Below the pieces are notes generated by a model. It made no database searches and had not been told where the DNA came from. It saw only the letters and a list, made by a program, of their open reading frames with translations. Both the position numbers and the translations under genes were made by a program. Shown here piece after piece: positions 31,262-41,886 of a DNA stretch of 64,000 bases. The stretch lies in NCBI GenBank assembly GCA_900208305.1, contig OAPG01000006.1, forward strand, positions 1 through 64,000, given 5' to 3'. Numbering within the stretch: position 1 is the stretch's first letter; the number at the start of each line of letters is the position of its first letter. This DNA comes from Melanopsichium pennsylvanicum. Its lineage: Eukaryota > Basidiomycota > Ustilaginomycetes > Ustilaginales.

Positions 31262-31456
31262 GATTTTTTGGGTTGCAACCTTTTTTCCTCTCATTCACCC
31301 ACCGTTTGCTAGCGCAACGCCTCTCTGAGTGAAATTGTGTCTTTTTTAAATCCGCGTGGATCACAGGCGAAGGTGTAGAGGTGGATGAGGGAAAAACGCT
31401 GGGTATCTTGTTCAGAAATGATTGCGAATGTGCTAAAGGGAGATGGATGGATTGAT

Positions 31457-32284
31457 CTAGTTGGTGATGGAGCTTATTTGCTTGCAAGACTGTGCGAGGA
31501 GTGACTGTGTCACTGGATCGAGGGTTGTGTGAGATGATGCGGAGTTTGTATGTTCGGTCTTGGATGGTTGCTGCGTTGTGACTTCAGGTGTTGCTTTCAC
31601 CGGTGTGCTTGAGTCGAGTGCCTCGCCGAGATCTTCGTCATGATCGACAGGTGCAATCGGAATGACGGGAGCGATTGACACCTCATCCCCCTCACTCACA
31701 ATACTCGACAGCTCGCTCTCCAACTTTTTGCCCTGTGACTGATTTGCTGCTGCTGCTAATCTCTTCTGCTTGGTCCGAAGCCGCATGATAAGCTTGCGAT
31801 CCAACTCGATGGCTTTGTTCTGAACCTTCTTAATTGTTCCTCCACAATGTATGACCCTTATCCTTAAGCCTGTCGACATTCCCGAGATTTCTGAATTCAC
31901 TGCAACTCTGTCTGCAGACATCTCTACGGAACTGGAAATGAGCGTAGCACTTGCCCACACGAGTCGCGCGGCATCACGCGAGCACCTGACAATGGCGACG
32001 CCGGTATGCGTACTGTAGTACTTGCATGTGAGCACACCACCGAATGCACCCGCTGCTACGTCTCCAAAGTTGGTGGCAAGCGAGGCTCGGAGGAGACGAG
32101 TAATGAGTTGCGGCGTGAGTGTCGACGAAGTGGAAGTGTTGGGTGCTTGCTGCGCGGCCGAAAGAATCGAGGAGGAGGTGGATGCGTTGAACGACGAGTC
32201 AAATGAGGAAAGGAAGGGCGAAGTGGTGGCAAGAGGCCTGTCATCTATGGCCAAGAGCAGCCAGCGTGTTTTGAAGCGCACCAT
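31457..32284 (-). CDS. POP5: RNase P / RNase MRP subunit POP5
   Basis: Protein subunit of the nuclear ribonucleoproteins that trim tRNA 5' ends and process rRNA. Single exon, 275 aa, starting MVRFKTRWLLLAIDD, the POP5 hallmark. The core continues with LLRASLATNFGDVAAGAFGG, CKYYSTHTGVAIVRCSRDAARLVWA and VIHCGGTIKKVQNKAIELDR, matching the Pop5/Rpp14 fold. Human POP5 is 163 aa. The extra length here is a low-complexity insertion after residue 20 and a roughly 100-residue acidic C-terminal tail (SSIVSEGDEVSIAP...). It is divergent from the RBR ligase gene and 200 bp from a tRNA-Asp gene; the tRNA neighbour is probably chance. Confidence 0.9.
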   Translation of the reverse strand: MVRFKTRWLLLAIDDRPLATTSPFLSSFDSSFNASTSSSILSAAQQAPNTSTSSTLTPQLITRLLRASLATNFGDVAAGAFGGVLTCKYYSTHTGVAIVRCSRDAARLVWASATLISSSVEMSADRVAVNSEISGMSTGLRIRVIHCGGTIKKVQNKAIELDRKLIMRLRTKQKRLAAAANQSQGKKLESELSSIVSEGDEVSIAPVIPIAPVDHDEDLGEALDSSTPVKATPEVTTQQPSKTEHTNSASSHTTLDPVTQSLLAQSCKQISSITN

Positions 32285-32657
32285 GATGTATCCGTACCTT
32301 GGTTGATATCGGCAGATGAGATGATCGAAAAGAGGATGCTTTGAGAAACAAGGTCCTTCTCGTTTTACAAAGCTACACCAACACGAGACATCCTTACCTT
32401 ACCTTTACTTTAGTGTGTTGGACCCTTTTTTCGAGAAAAAAAAGGATCCAATTTTAAAGCTGCATGCTCTGTGCTCCATTTCTGAAAAATTAAAGCCGTG
32501 CTCGGCAATCAAATGCGTGAGCTCAGCCACGCAGGTGGCAAACTGTCCATCCTCCTTACATCACCCTTCCGTGCTTTAAAGATCCATTTCACCTCACTTA
32601 AAATATCGAACAGATGCAGATTACACGAAGCGGCACAAGCGCTCAATTCTGCTCAAC
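32285..32657. promoter_or_regulatory. Divergent promoter of POP5 and the RBR ligase gene
   Basis: 373 bp between two divergent starts. It holds an A-run (about 32437-32445) and an AT-rich core. No other gene seen. Confidence 0.6.
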
Positions 32658-34781
32658 ATGGCCCCAGAAGCTGTCCTCGAAGAATGCCGCGAGAGACAGG
32701 AGGACGAGATCGTGGCTCTCCAGTCCATCTTTTCCGCACCCGACGATGGTGAGGCTGACGACAAGGATGACAGACCATCAGAGCCGAGAGTCAAGCTCGT
32801 ACAGAAGGAGCCGGAACCCATCTTAGAGCTCTACCTGCCCATCACGTTGCCAAGACCCACTCGGATAGCCGTACATACCTATACCCACATCGCCAACAGG
32901 AGCTCGTCGGAAGCTCAGGAATTGGAGAAACTCATTCAGTCCCAAAAACCAAAGCGCAACGGCCAGAATCGAAGGAGTAAACCAGCTAAACTCAATGCCA
33001 AGGCATGCGCCTTCCTTCCCAGCAGTCCGGCTTTGGCAGCATCGCCGGAAAATTCGCAGCTCATACCTCAACAGTCAAAAGTATCTGCTAAGGAGGCAGA
33101 AGATGCGGCTGATACTTTGTGTGGACCAAGTCTCCGACAAGCATCCAACACTGAATCAGACACTACAAGCAGGCGCTCTCAATCTCCTCAGAACCAACGA
33201 TCGCAGCAACCCTCTACAAAGCTCCTATCCGCTCTCGTTCACTTGGCGCCTATCACCCTGCGAGTGCGCCTGCCACAAACATATCCAGCCGAGCAACCAC
33301 CCATCATCGAAGACCTCACTGCACCTTGGCTACCATCTACTACCGACCGCAAAGACCCATTGCGCGCCTGCATCTTGCAGCAGCTCGATCTACAATATCG
33401 CGAGATGAGCGGAATGGAGGTGCTCTACATCTGGGCAACTTACCTCTCTGAAGGATTTTGGGCGTCGCTTCTCGAAGATTCAGCCTCCTCGCAACGCACT
33501 CCACCTTCTTTCGTCCTACCGGACTCAGCTTTGGAATCTTCAAGAGCCAGCTTGTACTTTGAAGAGCACCTGCAAACGCCCGATGCTCCACCGCAACTTG
33601 CATCCCAGCTCATTGCACATTCTCGTATGTGCAGTCGCACGACGTTCGATGCGTCGTCATTCGACTGCGCCATCTGCCTCGAAACACGCAAAGGCAGAGC
33701 ATGTACTCGACTCGCCGGCTGCGGCCATGTGTTCTGCTCGGTTTGTCTCGCTGGCTACCTCTCGAGCTTAGTCGACGATGGCTTTCACCGCCAAGCAAAG
33801 CGATGTCCCGATCCAGAATGTGTCGCATTGTGGAGCGAGAGGGAGAAGCAGAACCTTGTCGATCAAGAAGGCAACGTCATTCCTCCAAGCAAGATCAAGA
33901 ATCCCGAGGTCGCACCCACTGATGATTCAGCGAGCCCTGATTCTGAAGAGAAAGTGGTCGTTGGCCTCGTAACCCGACCCGAACTCTCCTTCATTCTCGG
34001 GCCAACCCGCCTTGCTCAACTGGACGGCCTTTCAACAAAAGCAAAATTCGAAGCGGATCCTTCTGTCTCCTACTGTCCTCGCTCTGGCTGTCAAGCACCT
34101 GTGGTGCGTCTTGCTACCGATGAAAATTCGGGACATTGGGAACGATTTCGCGAGTGTCTCTCTTGCGGTTTTGCCTTTTGTGCATGGTGTTCCCGGTCTT
34201 GGCATGGACCGACTTCATGCCCCGTATCGTTTCAATCCGAACTTATCTGTCGGTACCTCTCCCTACCTCGCTCTTCACCCGATCGAGCAATTATGGAGCA
34301 AAAATTCGGACGGAAAACTTTAGAAACGATGGTGCGGAAGTATGAAGAGGAGCAGCAGACCCAACGGTGGCTTTCCGAATATACTACACCGTGTCCCACA
34401 TGTGGTATTGCGATCGAAAAGTCGTATGGATGTAACCATATGATATGCAAGAGCTGTCAGACGCACTACTGTTATCTCTGTGGTAAACCAATCAGCAGTC
34501 AGAATCCTTATCAGCATTTCAATACGCCTGTATACGATTGCTACCATCGACTCTTTGACGGTTTGCTTGGAGATCAGGCGCCGCAGCAAGCACGCGAGCT
34601 TGGGCAAGGTGAAGAAGGTAGGGATAACAGAGACAGACACGGTGGTGGACAAGTGCATGGAGGAAGGGATGGCGATGGGAGACCGGGATTTGCTCTACTG
34701 CTGGATGAGAATGGGATACCAATCCATTTGGAACCAGAGGATCACGAGATGGATCTTCTGGCTTGGCAGCATTTTGTCTGA
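32658..34781 (+). CDS. RWD plus RING-IBR-RING (RBR) E3 ubiquitin ligase, RNF14/Itt1-like
   Basis: Ubiquitin ligase of the RING-HECT-hybrid type, in which RING1 binds the E2 and a RING2 Cys accepts ubiquitin. Single exon, 707 aa. An RWD domain opens the protein (RQEDEIVALQSIFSAPDD) and, after a Ser/Lys-rich insertion, resumes at LVHLAPITLRVRLPQTYP and ends near LYIWATYLSEGF. RING1 starts at about 335 (CAICLETRKGRACTRLAGCG). The IBR is at about 470-520 (YCPRSGCQAP...CAWCSRSWHGPTSC). RING2 is at about 578-625 (CPTCGIAIEKSYGCNHMICK) with predicted catalytic Cys592 in GCNHM. RWD plus RBR is the RNF14 / yeast Itt1 order, a family tied to translation termination and ribosome-stalling responses. The C-terminal tail is Gly/Arg/Asp-rich. 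The domain call is firm; orthology is probable. Confidence 0.9.
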   Translation: MAPEAVLEECRERQEDEIVALQSIFSAPDDGEADDKDDRPSEPRVKLVQKEPEPILELYLPITLPRPTRIAVHTYTHIANRSSSEAQELEKLIQSQKPKRNGQNRRSKPAKLNAKACAFLPSSPALAASPENSQLIPQQSKVSAKEAEDAADTLCGPSLRQASNTESDTTSRRSQSPQNQRSQQPSTKLLSALVHLAPITLRVRLPQTYPAEQPPIIEDLTAPWLPSTTDRKDPLRACILQQLDLQYREMSGMEVLYIWATYLSEGFWASLLEDSASSQRTPPSFVLPDSALESSRASLYFEEHLQTPDAPPQLASQLIAHSRMCSRTTFDASSFDCAICLETRKGRACTRLAGCGHVFCSVCLAGYLSSLVDDGFHRQAKRCPDPECVALWSEREKQNLVDQEGNVIPPSKIKNPEVAPTDDSASPDSEEKVVVGLVTRPELSFILGPTRLAQLDGLSTKAKFEADPSVSYCPRSGCQAPVVRLATDENSGHWERFRECLSCGFAFCAWCSRSWHGPTSCPVSFQSELICRYLSLPRSSPDRAIMEQKFGRKTLETMVRKYEEEQQTQRWLSEYTTPCPTCGIAIEKSYGCNHMICKSCQTHYCYLCGKPISSQNPYQHFNTPVYDCYHRLFDGLLGDQAPQQARELGQGEEGRDNRDRHGGGQVHGGRDGDGRPGFALLLDENGIPIHLEPEDHEMDLLAWQHFV

Positions 34782-35019
34782 GTCGATAATTTCACCATCC
34801 CCAATAGCTTTGATTAATACCGTCTGTGACAGACTCCTCAGCATCTGTCTACCTTGTAAATTAGCCATTTTCTCCTCACAACCAATCAGCAGCTTTTCAT
34901 TGTGTCGATAACCTCCGTATCTGAGATTTACGGTGGAGGATTCGATTTGTATCAAACCAAAATCTGAAAATAAATGTGAGTGAATGTATACTATGTCAAA
35001 CAATCTTTATACAATCGGA

Positions 35020-35128
35020 TCCGAATTAGTTTAGTGGCTATGACGGCGCCTTGTCATCTCTTGATGCACAACAATAAATCTCCGCGTTTAATACGGCGCA
35101 GACCCGGGTTCAATTCCCGGATTCGGAG
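35020..35128 (+). tRNA. tRNA-Asp(GTC) with 37-nt intron, copy 2
   Basis: Same mature sequence as copy 1. The 37-nt intron starts right after A37 of the TTGTCA loop. A long T-run (35136-35145) acts as terminator. It faces copy 3 head-on across 669 bp and shares the identical intron. Confidence 0.92.
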
Positions 35129-35797
35129 AATGTCATTTTTTTTTTACTTTACTGATCGTAGTATTTTGTTGAACATTGCTGGAGGCATTGCTGGTTTGGC
35201 AATGTCATGCGACGCCCTATTTTCTCTTCGGATACATGTGTCTTTGTTGATGCTAGATATGCAGGGCGTTGTGAGAAAATAGAGCAATGATGACGACATA
35301 CAGCGCCAGGGAGTTGCTGGCGGAAATCTCGCTGGTACACGTGGCTGGCGAATTAACGGAAAAAAAAAACGTGGTGGAACGCAGGGACGGTTTATGAGGC
35401 TAAGCATATAATTATGAATGCTGACCATGGGACAATGTTTGTACATTGTTTATCTGCTCATGCTGGTTACTTTGATGGTGGAATTGATCATAAGACGATT
35501 ATGAGCTAAAGTACCATACACCCATGTTATTCTTTTGGGGCCCCCATTCTTTCTTTTTTTTATTACGACCACGGGATGTCTCTTCTCTGTTGCTTTGGTC
35601 TTTTTCCTCCTTTCTTTGTCGCTTTCGGAAGACTTGCTCGCCAGAGCAATTCCAAAATTATCTCAAAACACTGTCTCGGGTCTTGCAAAAGACCCTGCCC
35701 ATGACAATCAGACCTCGAGAACCCCCACCAATAAAGGGAAAAAAAAAAAAGATTGAACAGCGAGATCGGCCGAAAGTAAGACTAAAAAGTTAAGATT
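35129..35797. other. Spacer between inverted tRNA-Asp genes
   Basis: No gene supported. It contains T- and A-runs (terminators of both convergent tRNA genes). Open frames at 35524-35793 lack any recognisable product. Confidence 0.55.
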
Positions 35798-35906
35798 CTC
35801 CGAATCCGGGAATTGAACCCGGGTCTGCGCCGTATTAAACGCGGAGATTTATTGTTGTGCATCAAGAGATGACAAGGCGCCGTCATAGCCACTAAACTAA
35901 TTCGGA
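35798..35906 (-). tRNA. tRNA-Asp(GTC) with 37-nt intron, copy 3 (inverted)
   Basis: Exact inverted copy of the copy 2 gene including its intron: acceptor at 35906-35900 and 35805-35799, discriminator 35798. A short T5 run follows on the minus strand (35784-35788). With copy 2 it makes a 109-bp inverted repeat with a 669-bp loop. Confidence 0.92.
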
Positions 35907-37329
35907 CGAGACATGTCCGATTGACTCGTTAGGTAGTATTATATTCAGTTAGAGGAAGTCTGTAGTATGAATTTTCACGATGGGCGCCCAGATGTTCAAG
36001 GTGTGTAGGTGCTGATGGCTACCTTTGAAGGTTCAAGTAGACACACTTGCAGGGGTTAGACTTTACAACATTGCATCTACAACCTTGCTCTGGAGTCAAT
36101 GTACCGACGATTGAATAAGCTTGTCCAAGAATCCGGCGGTAAATTTTGGTGGTGACAATCCAACACAGCAGATGTTATCAAGGGTCCAGCTGTAAGTCTG
36201 ATGAGAACGACATAGATTCAGGAGTGGTGACAAGACGGGCAAGCATTATGATGCTTGATTTGTGCATTCCAAGAACAGAGCTGCCGGAAGGTTGCTTGCT
36301 TGCTATGCACAATATGTGTATCCGCCAAATGCGGACCATTAACGTGGCTGACATTCCAGACCACGCATTAATCTTTACGTAAACCTGGTTCATCTTACTG
36401 ATTCTAAATTAAACATGACCGCATCGTACAGCGTTGACATGTGGCCCTGTGACAACTATTCCTGGTTGAGCAACCGTTCGTACCTGACTGTCTACGCTTC
36501 GTACCAAAAAGCCAAACCCCATCGTCAGATACAGTAGAACGTAATAGTAGCCTCAGGTTGTCATGTATAGACCATGTCCTCGTCACGCCAGTCAGAATGT
36601 CTCCGTAACTTGCCAGATCATAGTAACTGGGCAAACAAGGAAGGGTGACTCAGCAATCGGGACGGATGGATGGCTCGAGCTCAGTTCCGATCTGTGGTTA
36701 CGAGAAGCGCAACCTGAAAAATGACAAGGGCCTAGGACTACGAACCTGCTCATGCTTCTTACGGACGATAGAGGATGCTACAAACTACATCATGCTAACA
36801 TCGAAATAATACAGTTACGAAAGGCGACTGACAAAAGAATGTATTTTTTGGAGCAAGTAACAAGAGATAAGGTGTACCTAAGTACACGTTGTAATCACAA
36901 CTACATCAAATACGTCATGTGACATCTGTGCACTCGACCGGTTGTGCGGAATGGATCACTAAGTTTACCTGACTGTATCGCCGCTATTACACGCTAAGAA
37001 ATTGTAATTCTTTGATAAATCAGTATTTAGTCGCGCGTCCGCCGTACAACCCCTTCTGTAAATTCTACCACATGTATGGAGCCGCCTCTCAGGACTTGCG
37101 CATACGCACGGAACACCTTTTTCTGTCCAAAACGTTGTGGAGCACATCTTATCGTCCAAAAACATACCTTTGGACTTCCACCATACCATCTTTCGTGTAG
37201 AAAACCCAGATAGCTCGAGCACATAACCGTAAGAACTGCTCTTCCGATATATTACTACGTTTGCTCTGTTCACTCCTTTAATCCTGTGCATCGATCGACT
37301 TCGCGAAAGAAGCTCAACTTCGAAACAAT
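35907..37329. other. Intergenic region upstream of ATG26
   Basis: About 1.4 kb, visibly more AT-rich than the coding neighbours, with no supported gene. Its right end is the ATG26 promoter and 5' UTR. Confidence 0.5.
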
Positions 37330-40300
37330 ATGGGCCTCCGCCCGCTGTTTGGCTCGCGCGCCAGCGTCAACAACGTCCAAGACAGCTTCGGTGGCGTTGT
37401 TGAAGCCGCCAAGTCTAGCGAGACCGAACACACCAATCCACTAGAAGATGACCAGCACTCTGGCGCTTCACCGCCTGAGGAAAGCCGCGTGGATTCACAC
37501 TCTATCACCACTGCCGGGGCAAATCAAGAGCACAATCAGCAGCACCAGCAACAGGGCGGTCATTCTCTCTTAGGCTTGCTCAATGGTGCCGCTTTGATGC
37601 AACCCGAAGATGACCATTCTCATCCCCACCATCACGACCGAGACGATAGCGTCGAAAGCATCGATCACCAATCGCGTGCAGAACCGGCCAACACTGTCGT
37701 TCCCGATCAGGCTGCTGCTTGGAACAAGTCCGCCAACGAAGCCGAGACTTCTGACCAGCAAGACTCCTCCGGTGTCAGCTTCAAACTGGGCAGATCCCTA
37801 AAGAAGATAGACGCAAAAATCCGAACTGTCATTGGCGTCAACCCGCCGCCCACTGCAGAACAGATGAGAAGTCCTTACTCCATTGGCGAGAATGACCATC
37901 TCGCCAACGAAAACAACCTTGGTGCCGTTGAACTACTCAACGATGCAAGCCTGGAAACCTTGCAGCACCTCTCTGACGGCGAAGATGACGGCGACGACGA
38001 CGACGATGTCGGTGATGCTGAAGAAGATCATGATGATGTCGACGACGGAGACGACCGGACTGTTGATGGTCATGGCACTGCCAAGCCAGACAAGGCAAGC
38101 ATAGAAAAGCATTTGCAAGAGCTTAGGTCTGCCACGAATGATGCCGAAACCCGTCGCTCTGGCTCCATGGACGGCGCAAGGGCTGGTGACTGTGTCCGTA
38201 CCAAAGCTCCCGTAAAAATTTCGTCCGAGGAAAAGATGAAAGCTCTTATCGAGGAGTTTGGTGAATGCCCCTCTCTCTCCTCGCCCAACGAGCCGGAAAA
38301 GCTCATCATCGACCTCAGCTGCGTCCTAGTCAAGACCGTCCTCATCAAGGGCAGCGTCTTCCTCACCAATCGTCGCATTTGCTTCCTAGCCTATATCCCC
38401 AACGTAGATGTGAATGCATCCAGCCCTTCCGCTGTCAACAAACCAGCCTCACAGAATCACGCTGATTCCAGCGTCCGAGCCCCTGTCGACCCCAACGTCC
38501 AGAACCCCATCCTCAAGTCTGGTCCCGCCGTCATCCACAGACCTGGCAAGATGCGTGCCAAGCGCAGAGTCTGGATCGAGCTTCGCAAAACCTCTTTCAA
38601 TGCTTACGCCGCAAGCAACCAGCTCTACAAGCCTCTCCTCTCCGCCCGTCTTTCCAACTTGCATGCAGTCCTGCCCATCGACTGGGCACACCCAAACATC
38701 ATCCGTTTTGTAGAAGGCAACAAGTACAGCTCGGTGGAATTCAAGACTCAAGAAGCAGCTCTCGACTGGCGCAATGAACTCGAGGCAGCCGCGTTCCATG
38801 CAAGAAACACCGCTGAAAAGGTACGCATCAGCATCCCTTTGGAGCGAGTTGTTGGCATGGATTCGGCACCATTCTTGCAAGTTGTCAACGTGATTCACAT
38901 CGATGTACTCGTTGGCTCTGTCAAAGACGCTGACGCTGCGAAATCGATTAAAGAGGCCAAGGTTAAAGCAGAGTATCGTCACTTGGTGGAGCAAAACTGG
39001 CCGACCAATCACACATTTATCAACTGCCCGAAAAACCCTGGCTTCAAATGTCAGATCACTCAAGTTGCCATCGGGTTCACGCACGACCGCGCCGCATTTA
39101 TCGATCTGCTTCGAGAAGCACTCAAGGTGCCGAGATCCACTCACGACCCACTTGGATACCAAGAACTCCTCCGCAACGTTCCAACCCCTTTGCTCGATTT
39201 TCAAGGCGACGCCGATGCAGACGAGCAACACAGTGACCGCCATGACGATTCGGCCCCGGATGAGCAGAATCAATCGCTTGCTGACAAGTTCTGCCATGCT
39301 TTCGGCCTTCCTTCTCGCCCCGAAGAGCTGCACCTTGTCAAGGCTGAATTGGTGAGGACGCTACACACGCACGGAACCATGGCCATCGGCCTGAACTTCC
39401 TCCTCTTCTGGCGTCGTGCTGTCGGCCGAGATCTCAGGATCAAAGTTCCTCTCACTGACATTCAAGGGGTAGACTCGTACAGATCCATGCTTTGGCATCA
39501 TCACGGTCTTGTGGTGCACATTCGGGCCCATTCCGATATGTTCTTTGACTTTTTGAACAAGGAAAACCGCGACATGGTCCTGTCTACCCTCAAAGGCATC
39601 GTTAAAGCTAAAGAAGACCAGGCCAAGTCGCCAAATGCCGAGAGTCACGCCAACAGGGTCGAGAGCCTGGCCAATTCAACCGATTCCGCTCACGGAACAG
39701 TGAAGAAGTCACTCTTTACCCAAGCTCTTCTTTCGAACGCTGAAGCCGAAGTGCCAGTGTTTGAACCTGATGTTTTGGCCTACGTCCCGAAGGTGGTCAA
39801 CGTTGACCGTGATGTCGCCAGAGACGCCATCCGCATCTCGCCCATGCGCATCTACTGCCTCACCATTGGTTCGCGTGGCGACGTTCAGCCATACATTGCT
39901 CTTTGCAAAGCCCTCAAGAAACATGGTCACACCCCTGTGATCGTTTCTCATCCAGAATACCGCGGTTGGGTCGAGGGGCACGATATCGAATATCGTGGTG
40001 TGGGAGGCGACCCAGCCGCACTCATGAAGCTGAGCGTTGAACATCGAATCTTCTCACCCGCTTTCTTCAGAGAGAGCATCGGAAAATTCCGCGTTTGGCT
40101 GGATGAACTTCTCCGTGAGTGTTGGGAGGAATGTCAAGGAGCAGACCTGCTCATCGAATCTCCATCCACCATGGCGGGAATCCATGTCGCGGAAGGTTTG
40201 GGCATTCCGTATTTCCGCGCGTTCACCATGCCCTGGACGAAAACCAATGCTTACCCACAAGCATTCTCTGTGCCGAGTATCGAAATGGGTCCGAGTTACA

Positions 40301-41886
40301 ATTCTTCCAGTTACGCGCTCTTTGATCAGATCATGTGGGTTGCAACCAGCGGTCAGATCAACAGGTGGAGGAAGCACATGGTGGGGATTGGACCGACAGA
40401 TCTGAATAAGTTGGATGCGGACAATGTTCCCTTCATATACAATTTCTCGCCGGCGGTGGTGCCTATGCCCAACGACTGGGGTGACCGTGTCAAGATTTCG
40501 GGTTATTGGTTCTTGGACAATCCTGAAAGTAATTGGAAGCCGCCCAAGGAGATGCTCGAGTTCCTAGTGAAGGCGAAAGACGATGGCAAGAAGATTGCTT
40601 ACATTGGATTTGGATCGATCACCATTGAGAACGCCGAGGAGGTGAGTGCGAACATCATGAAGGCTGTTCGAGAGTCGGACGTGCGTGCAATCGTGGCGAA
40701 GGGATGGAGTGGACGAGGCGGATCATCAAAGAAGAAGAAGAAGCAGCAGCAGCTGGCCAAGTTGAAGCCCGCACTCCAGCAGCATCATTCTTCATCGACG
40801 ACCCATGAGAGCGAAGATAATGCCACTGAGTCCGAAACCGAGCGCGAACCCGAGATCCCTTCCGACGTCTTTGTGGTCGACTCCGTACCTCACGACTGGC
40901 TGTTCCCTCAGATTGACATCGCCATGCATCACGGAGGTGCCGGTACGACGGGCGCATCCTTGCGAGCCGGTCTCGTGACACTTATCAAGCCGTTCTTTGG
41001 TGATCAGTTTTTCTGGGCCAACCGTGTTGCGAAACTTGGTGCAGGCGCTCGTGTGAATGGTCTCTCGGTCTCTGACTTGACCGATGCGCTCAAGGCTGCT
41101 GCTTCGGACAGAATCATGGTGGAAAAGGCGCAAGGAGTTGGAGAAAAAATCCGAACCGAAGACGGTGTAGCTACTGCGATCGAATTTTTGTACAAGAACA
41201 TTCCTCTGGCTAAACGTAGGACACAGCGTCACATCGAAAGGGAAATGTCTCATGCCTCTCCAGCTGGCACACCAAGCTCTAGCGTTTTCACCAATCCGCT
41301 TGCTAGGTTCAGTTCGCATAGCAGGAGCAACAGCGGAAGTAACACACCCAGACGGGATCAGCATAGATCGGCGACACTGCCCCCCACAGGCTCGTCCTCT
41401 GCTGCTTTGTCGCTGGGTAGTGAGATCGATGATGGATCGCGCGTGTTGCACAAGAGTACGAGCACCATCGTCGAAAGTCCCAGCAACGAATCTTCTACCG
41501 ACTTTACCTCATCCAAGTCCGACCACAAGAGCCGGAAAAGCAGCGGTTCGATCCTCCCAAGTCTTTCGTCGTTCAGCGTATTGCCAAGTAATATGGTCGC
41601 GTCGTTGAAAGAAATGACGACGCTTCAATCCAATACGAGCGATACCACCGCTGATGGCGAGGAAGCGCGTGTTGGGGAAAAGAGTGCAACACTGACTCCG
41701 ACAAGTAGTGTGGTGACGGGAGAAGAGGAAACAGAGGAGCACAAATTGGCAAGGTTGAAGGGCTACAAGAATGCGAAAGCCGAAGATATACGACGTAGAA
41801 AATTACTCCTAGAGAAATTGGAAAGGGAGAGGGTGGAAAAGGAGGAAGAGAAGGAAAGGAAGCAGCGTGAGAATAAGGAAGGTTAA
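37330..41886 (+). CDS. ATG26: Sterol 3-beta-glucosyltransferase (UGT51 / ATG26)
   Basis: Transfers glucose from UDP-glucose to ergosterol and other sterols at membranes; in some yeasts it is needed for pexophagy. Single exon, 1518 aa. Domains in order: an acidic N-terminal region (Asp-rich run about 217-245), a first GRAM domain at about 297-360 (LIKGSVFLTNRRICFLAYIP), a PH domain at about 393-500 (KMRAKRRVWIELRKTSFNAY), a second GRAM at about 650-740 (DKFCHAFGLPSRPEELHLVK), and the GT28 donor fold from about 840 (IYCLTIGSRGDVQPYIALCK). The UDP-sugar site is at about 1199 (HHGGAGTTGASLRAGLVTLI). A Lys/Gln/Ser-rich insertion (about 1134-1175) interrupts the glycosyltransferase. The C-terminal 230 residues are low-complexity and end in a charged coiled coil. 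The GRAM-PH-GRAM-GT order is diagnostic. Confidence 0.96.
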   Translation: MGLRPLFGSRASVNNVQDSFGGVVEAAKSSETEHTNPLEDDQHSGASPPEESRVDSHSITTAGANQEHNQQHQQQGGHSLLGLLNGAALMQPEDDHSHPHHHDRDDSVESIDHQSRAEPANTVVPDQAAAWNKSANEAETSDQQDSSGVSFKLGRSLKKIDAKIRTVIGVNPPPTAEQMRSPYSIGENDHLANENNLGAVELLNDASLETLQHLSDGEDDGDDDDDVGDAEEDHDDVDDGDDRTVDGHGTAKPDKASIEKHLQELRSATNDAETRRSGSMDGARAGDCVRTKAPVKISSEEKMKALIEEFGECPSLSSPNEPEKLIIDLSCVLVKTVLIKGSVFLTNRRICFLAYIPNVDVNASSPSAVNKPASQNHADSSVRAPVDPNVQNPILKSGPAVIHRPGKMRAKRRVWIELRKTSFNAYAASNQLYKPLLSARLSNLHAVLPIDWAHPNIIRFVEGNKYSSVEFKTQEAALDWRNELEAAAFHARNTAEKVRISIPLERVVGMDSAPFLQVVNVIHIDVLVGSVKDADAAKSIKEAKVKAEYRHLVEQNWPTNHTFINCPKNPGFKCQITQVAIGFTHDRAAFIDLLREALKVPRSTHDPLGYQELLRNVPTPLLDFQGDADADEQHSDRHDDSAPDEQNQSLADKFCHAFGLPSRPEELHLVKAELVRTLHTHGTMAIGLNFLLFWRRAVGRDLRIKVPLTDIQGVDSYRSMLWHHHGLVVHIRAHSDMFFDFLNKENRDMVLSTLKGIVKAKEDQAKSPNAESHANRVESLANSTDSAHGTVKKSLFTQALLSNAEAEVPVFEPDVLAYVPKVVNVDRDVARDAIRISPMRIYCLTIGSRGDVQPYIALCKALKKHGHTPVIVSHPEYRGWVEGHDIEYRGVGGDPAALMKLSVEHRIFSPAFFRESIGKFRVWLDELLRECWEECQGADLLIESPSTMAGIHVAEGLGIPYFRAFTMPWTKTNAYPQAFSVPSIEMGPSYNSSSYALFDQIMWVATSGQINRWRKHMVGIGPTDLNKLDADNVPFIYNFSPAVVPMPNDWGDRVKISGYWFLDNPESNWKPPKEMLEFLVKAKDDGKKIAYIGFGSITIENAEEVSANIMKAVRESDVRAIVAKGWSGRGGSSKKKKKQQQLAKLKPALQQHHSSSTTHESEDNATESETEREPEIPSDVFVVDSVPHDWLFPQIDIAMHHGGAGTTGASLRAGLVTLIKPFFGDQFFWANRVAKLGAGARVNGLSVSDLTDALKAAASDRIMVEKAQGVGEKIRTEDGVATAIEFLYKNIPLAKRRTQRHIEREMSHASPAGTPSSSVFTNPLARFSSHSRSNSGSNTPRRDQHRSATLPPTGSSSAALSLGSEIDDGSRVLHKSTSTIVESPSNESSTDFTSSKSDHKSRKSSGSILPSLSSFSVLPSNMVASLKEMTTLQSNTSDTTADGEEARVGEKSATLTPTSSVVTGEEETEEHKLARLKGYKNAKAEDIRRRKLLLEKLERERVEKEEEKERKQRENKEG

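Noticed and set aside
38449..39333. 294-codon minus-strand frame within ATG26
   Set aside because: Antisense of the PH and GRAM domains of ATG26.
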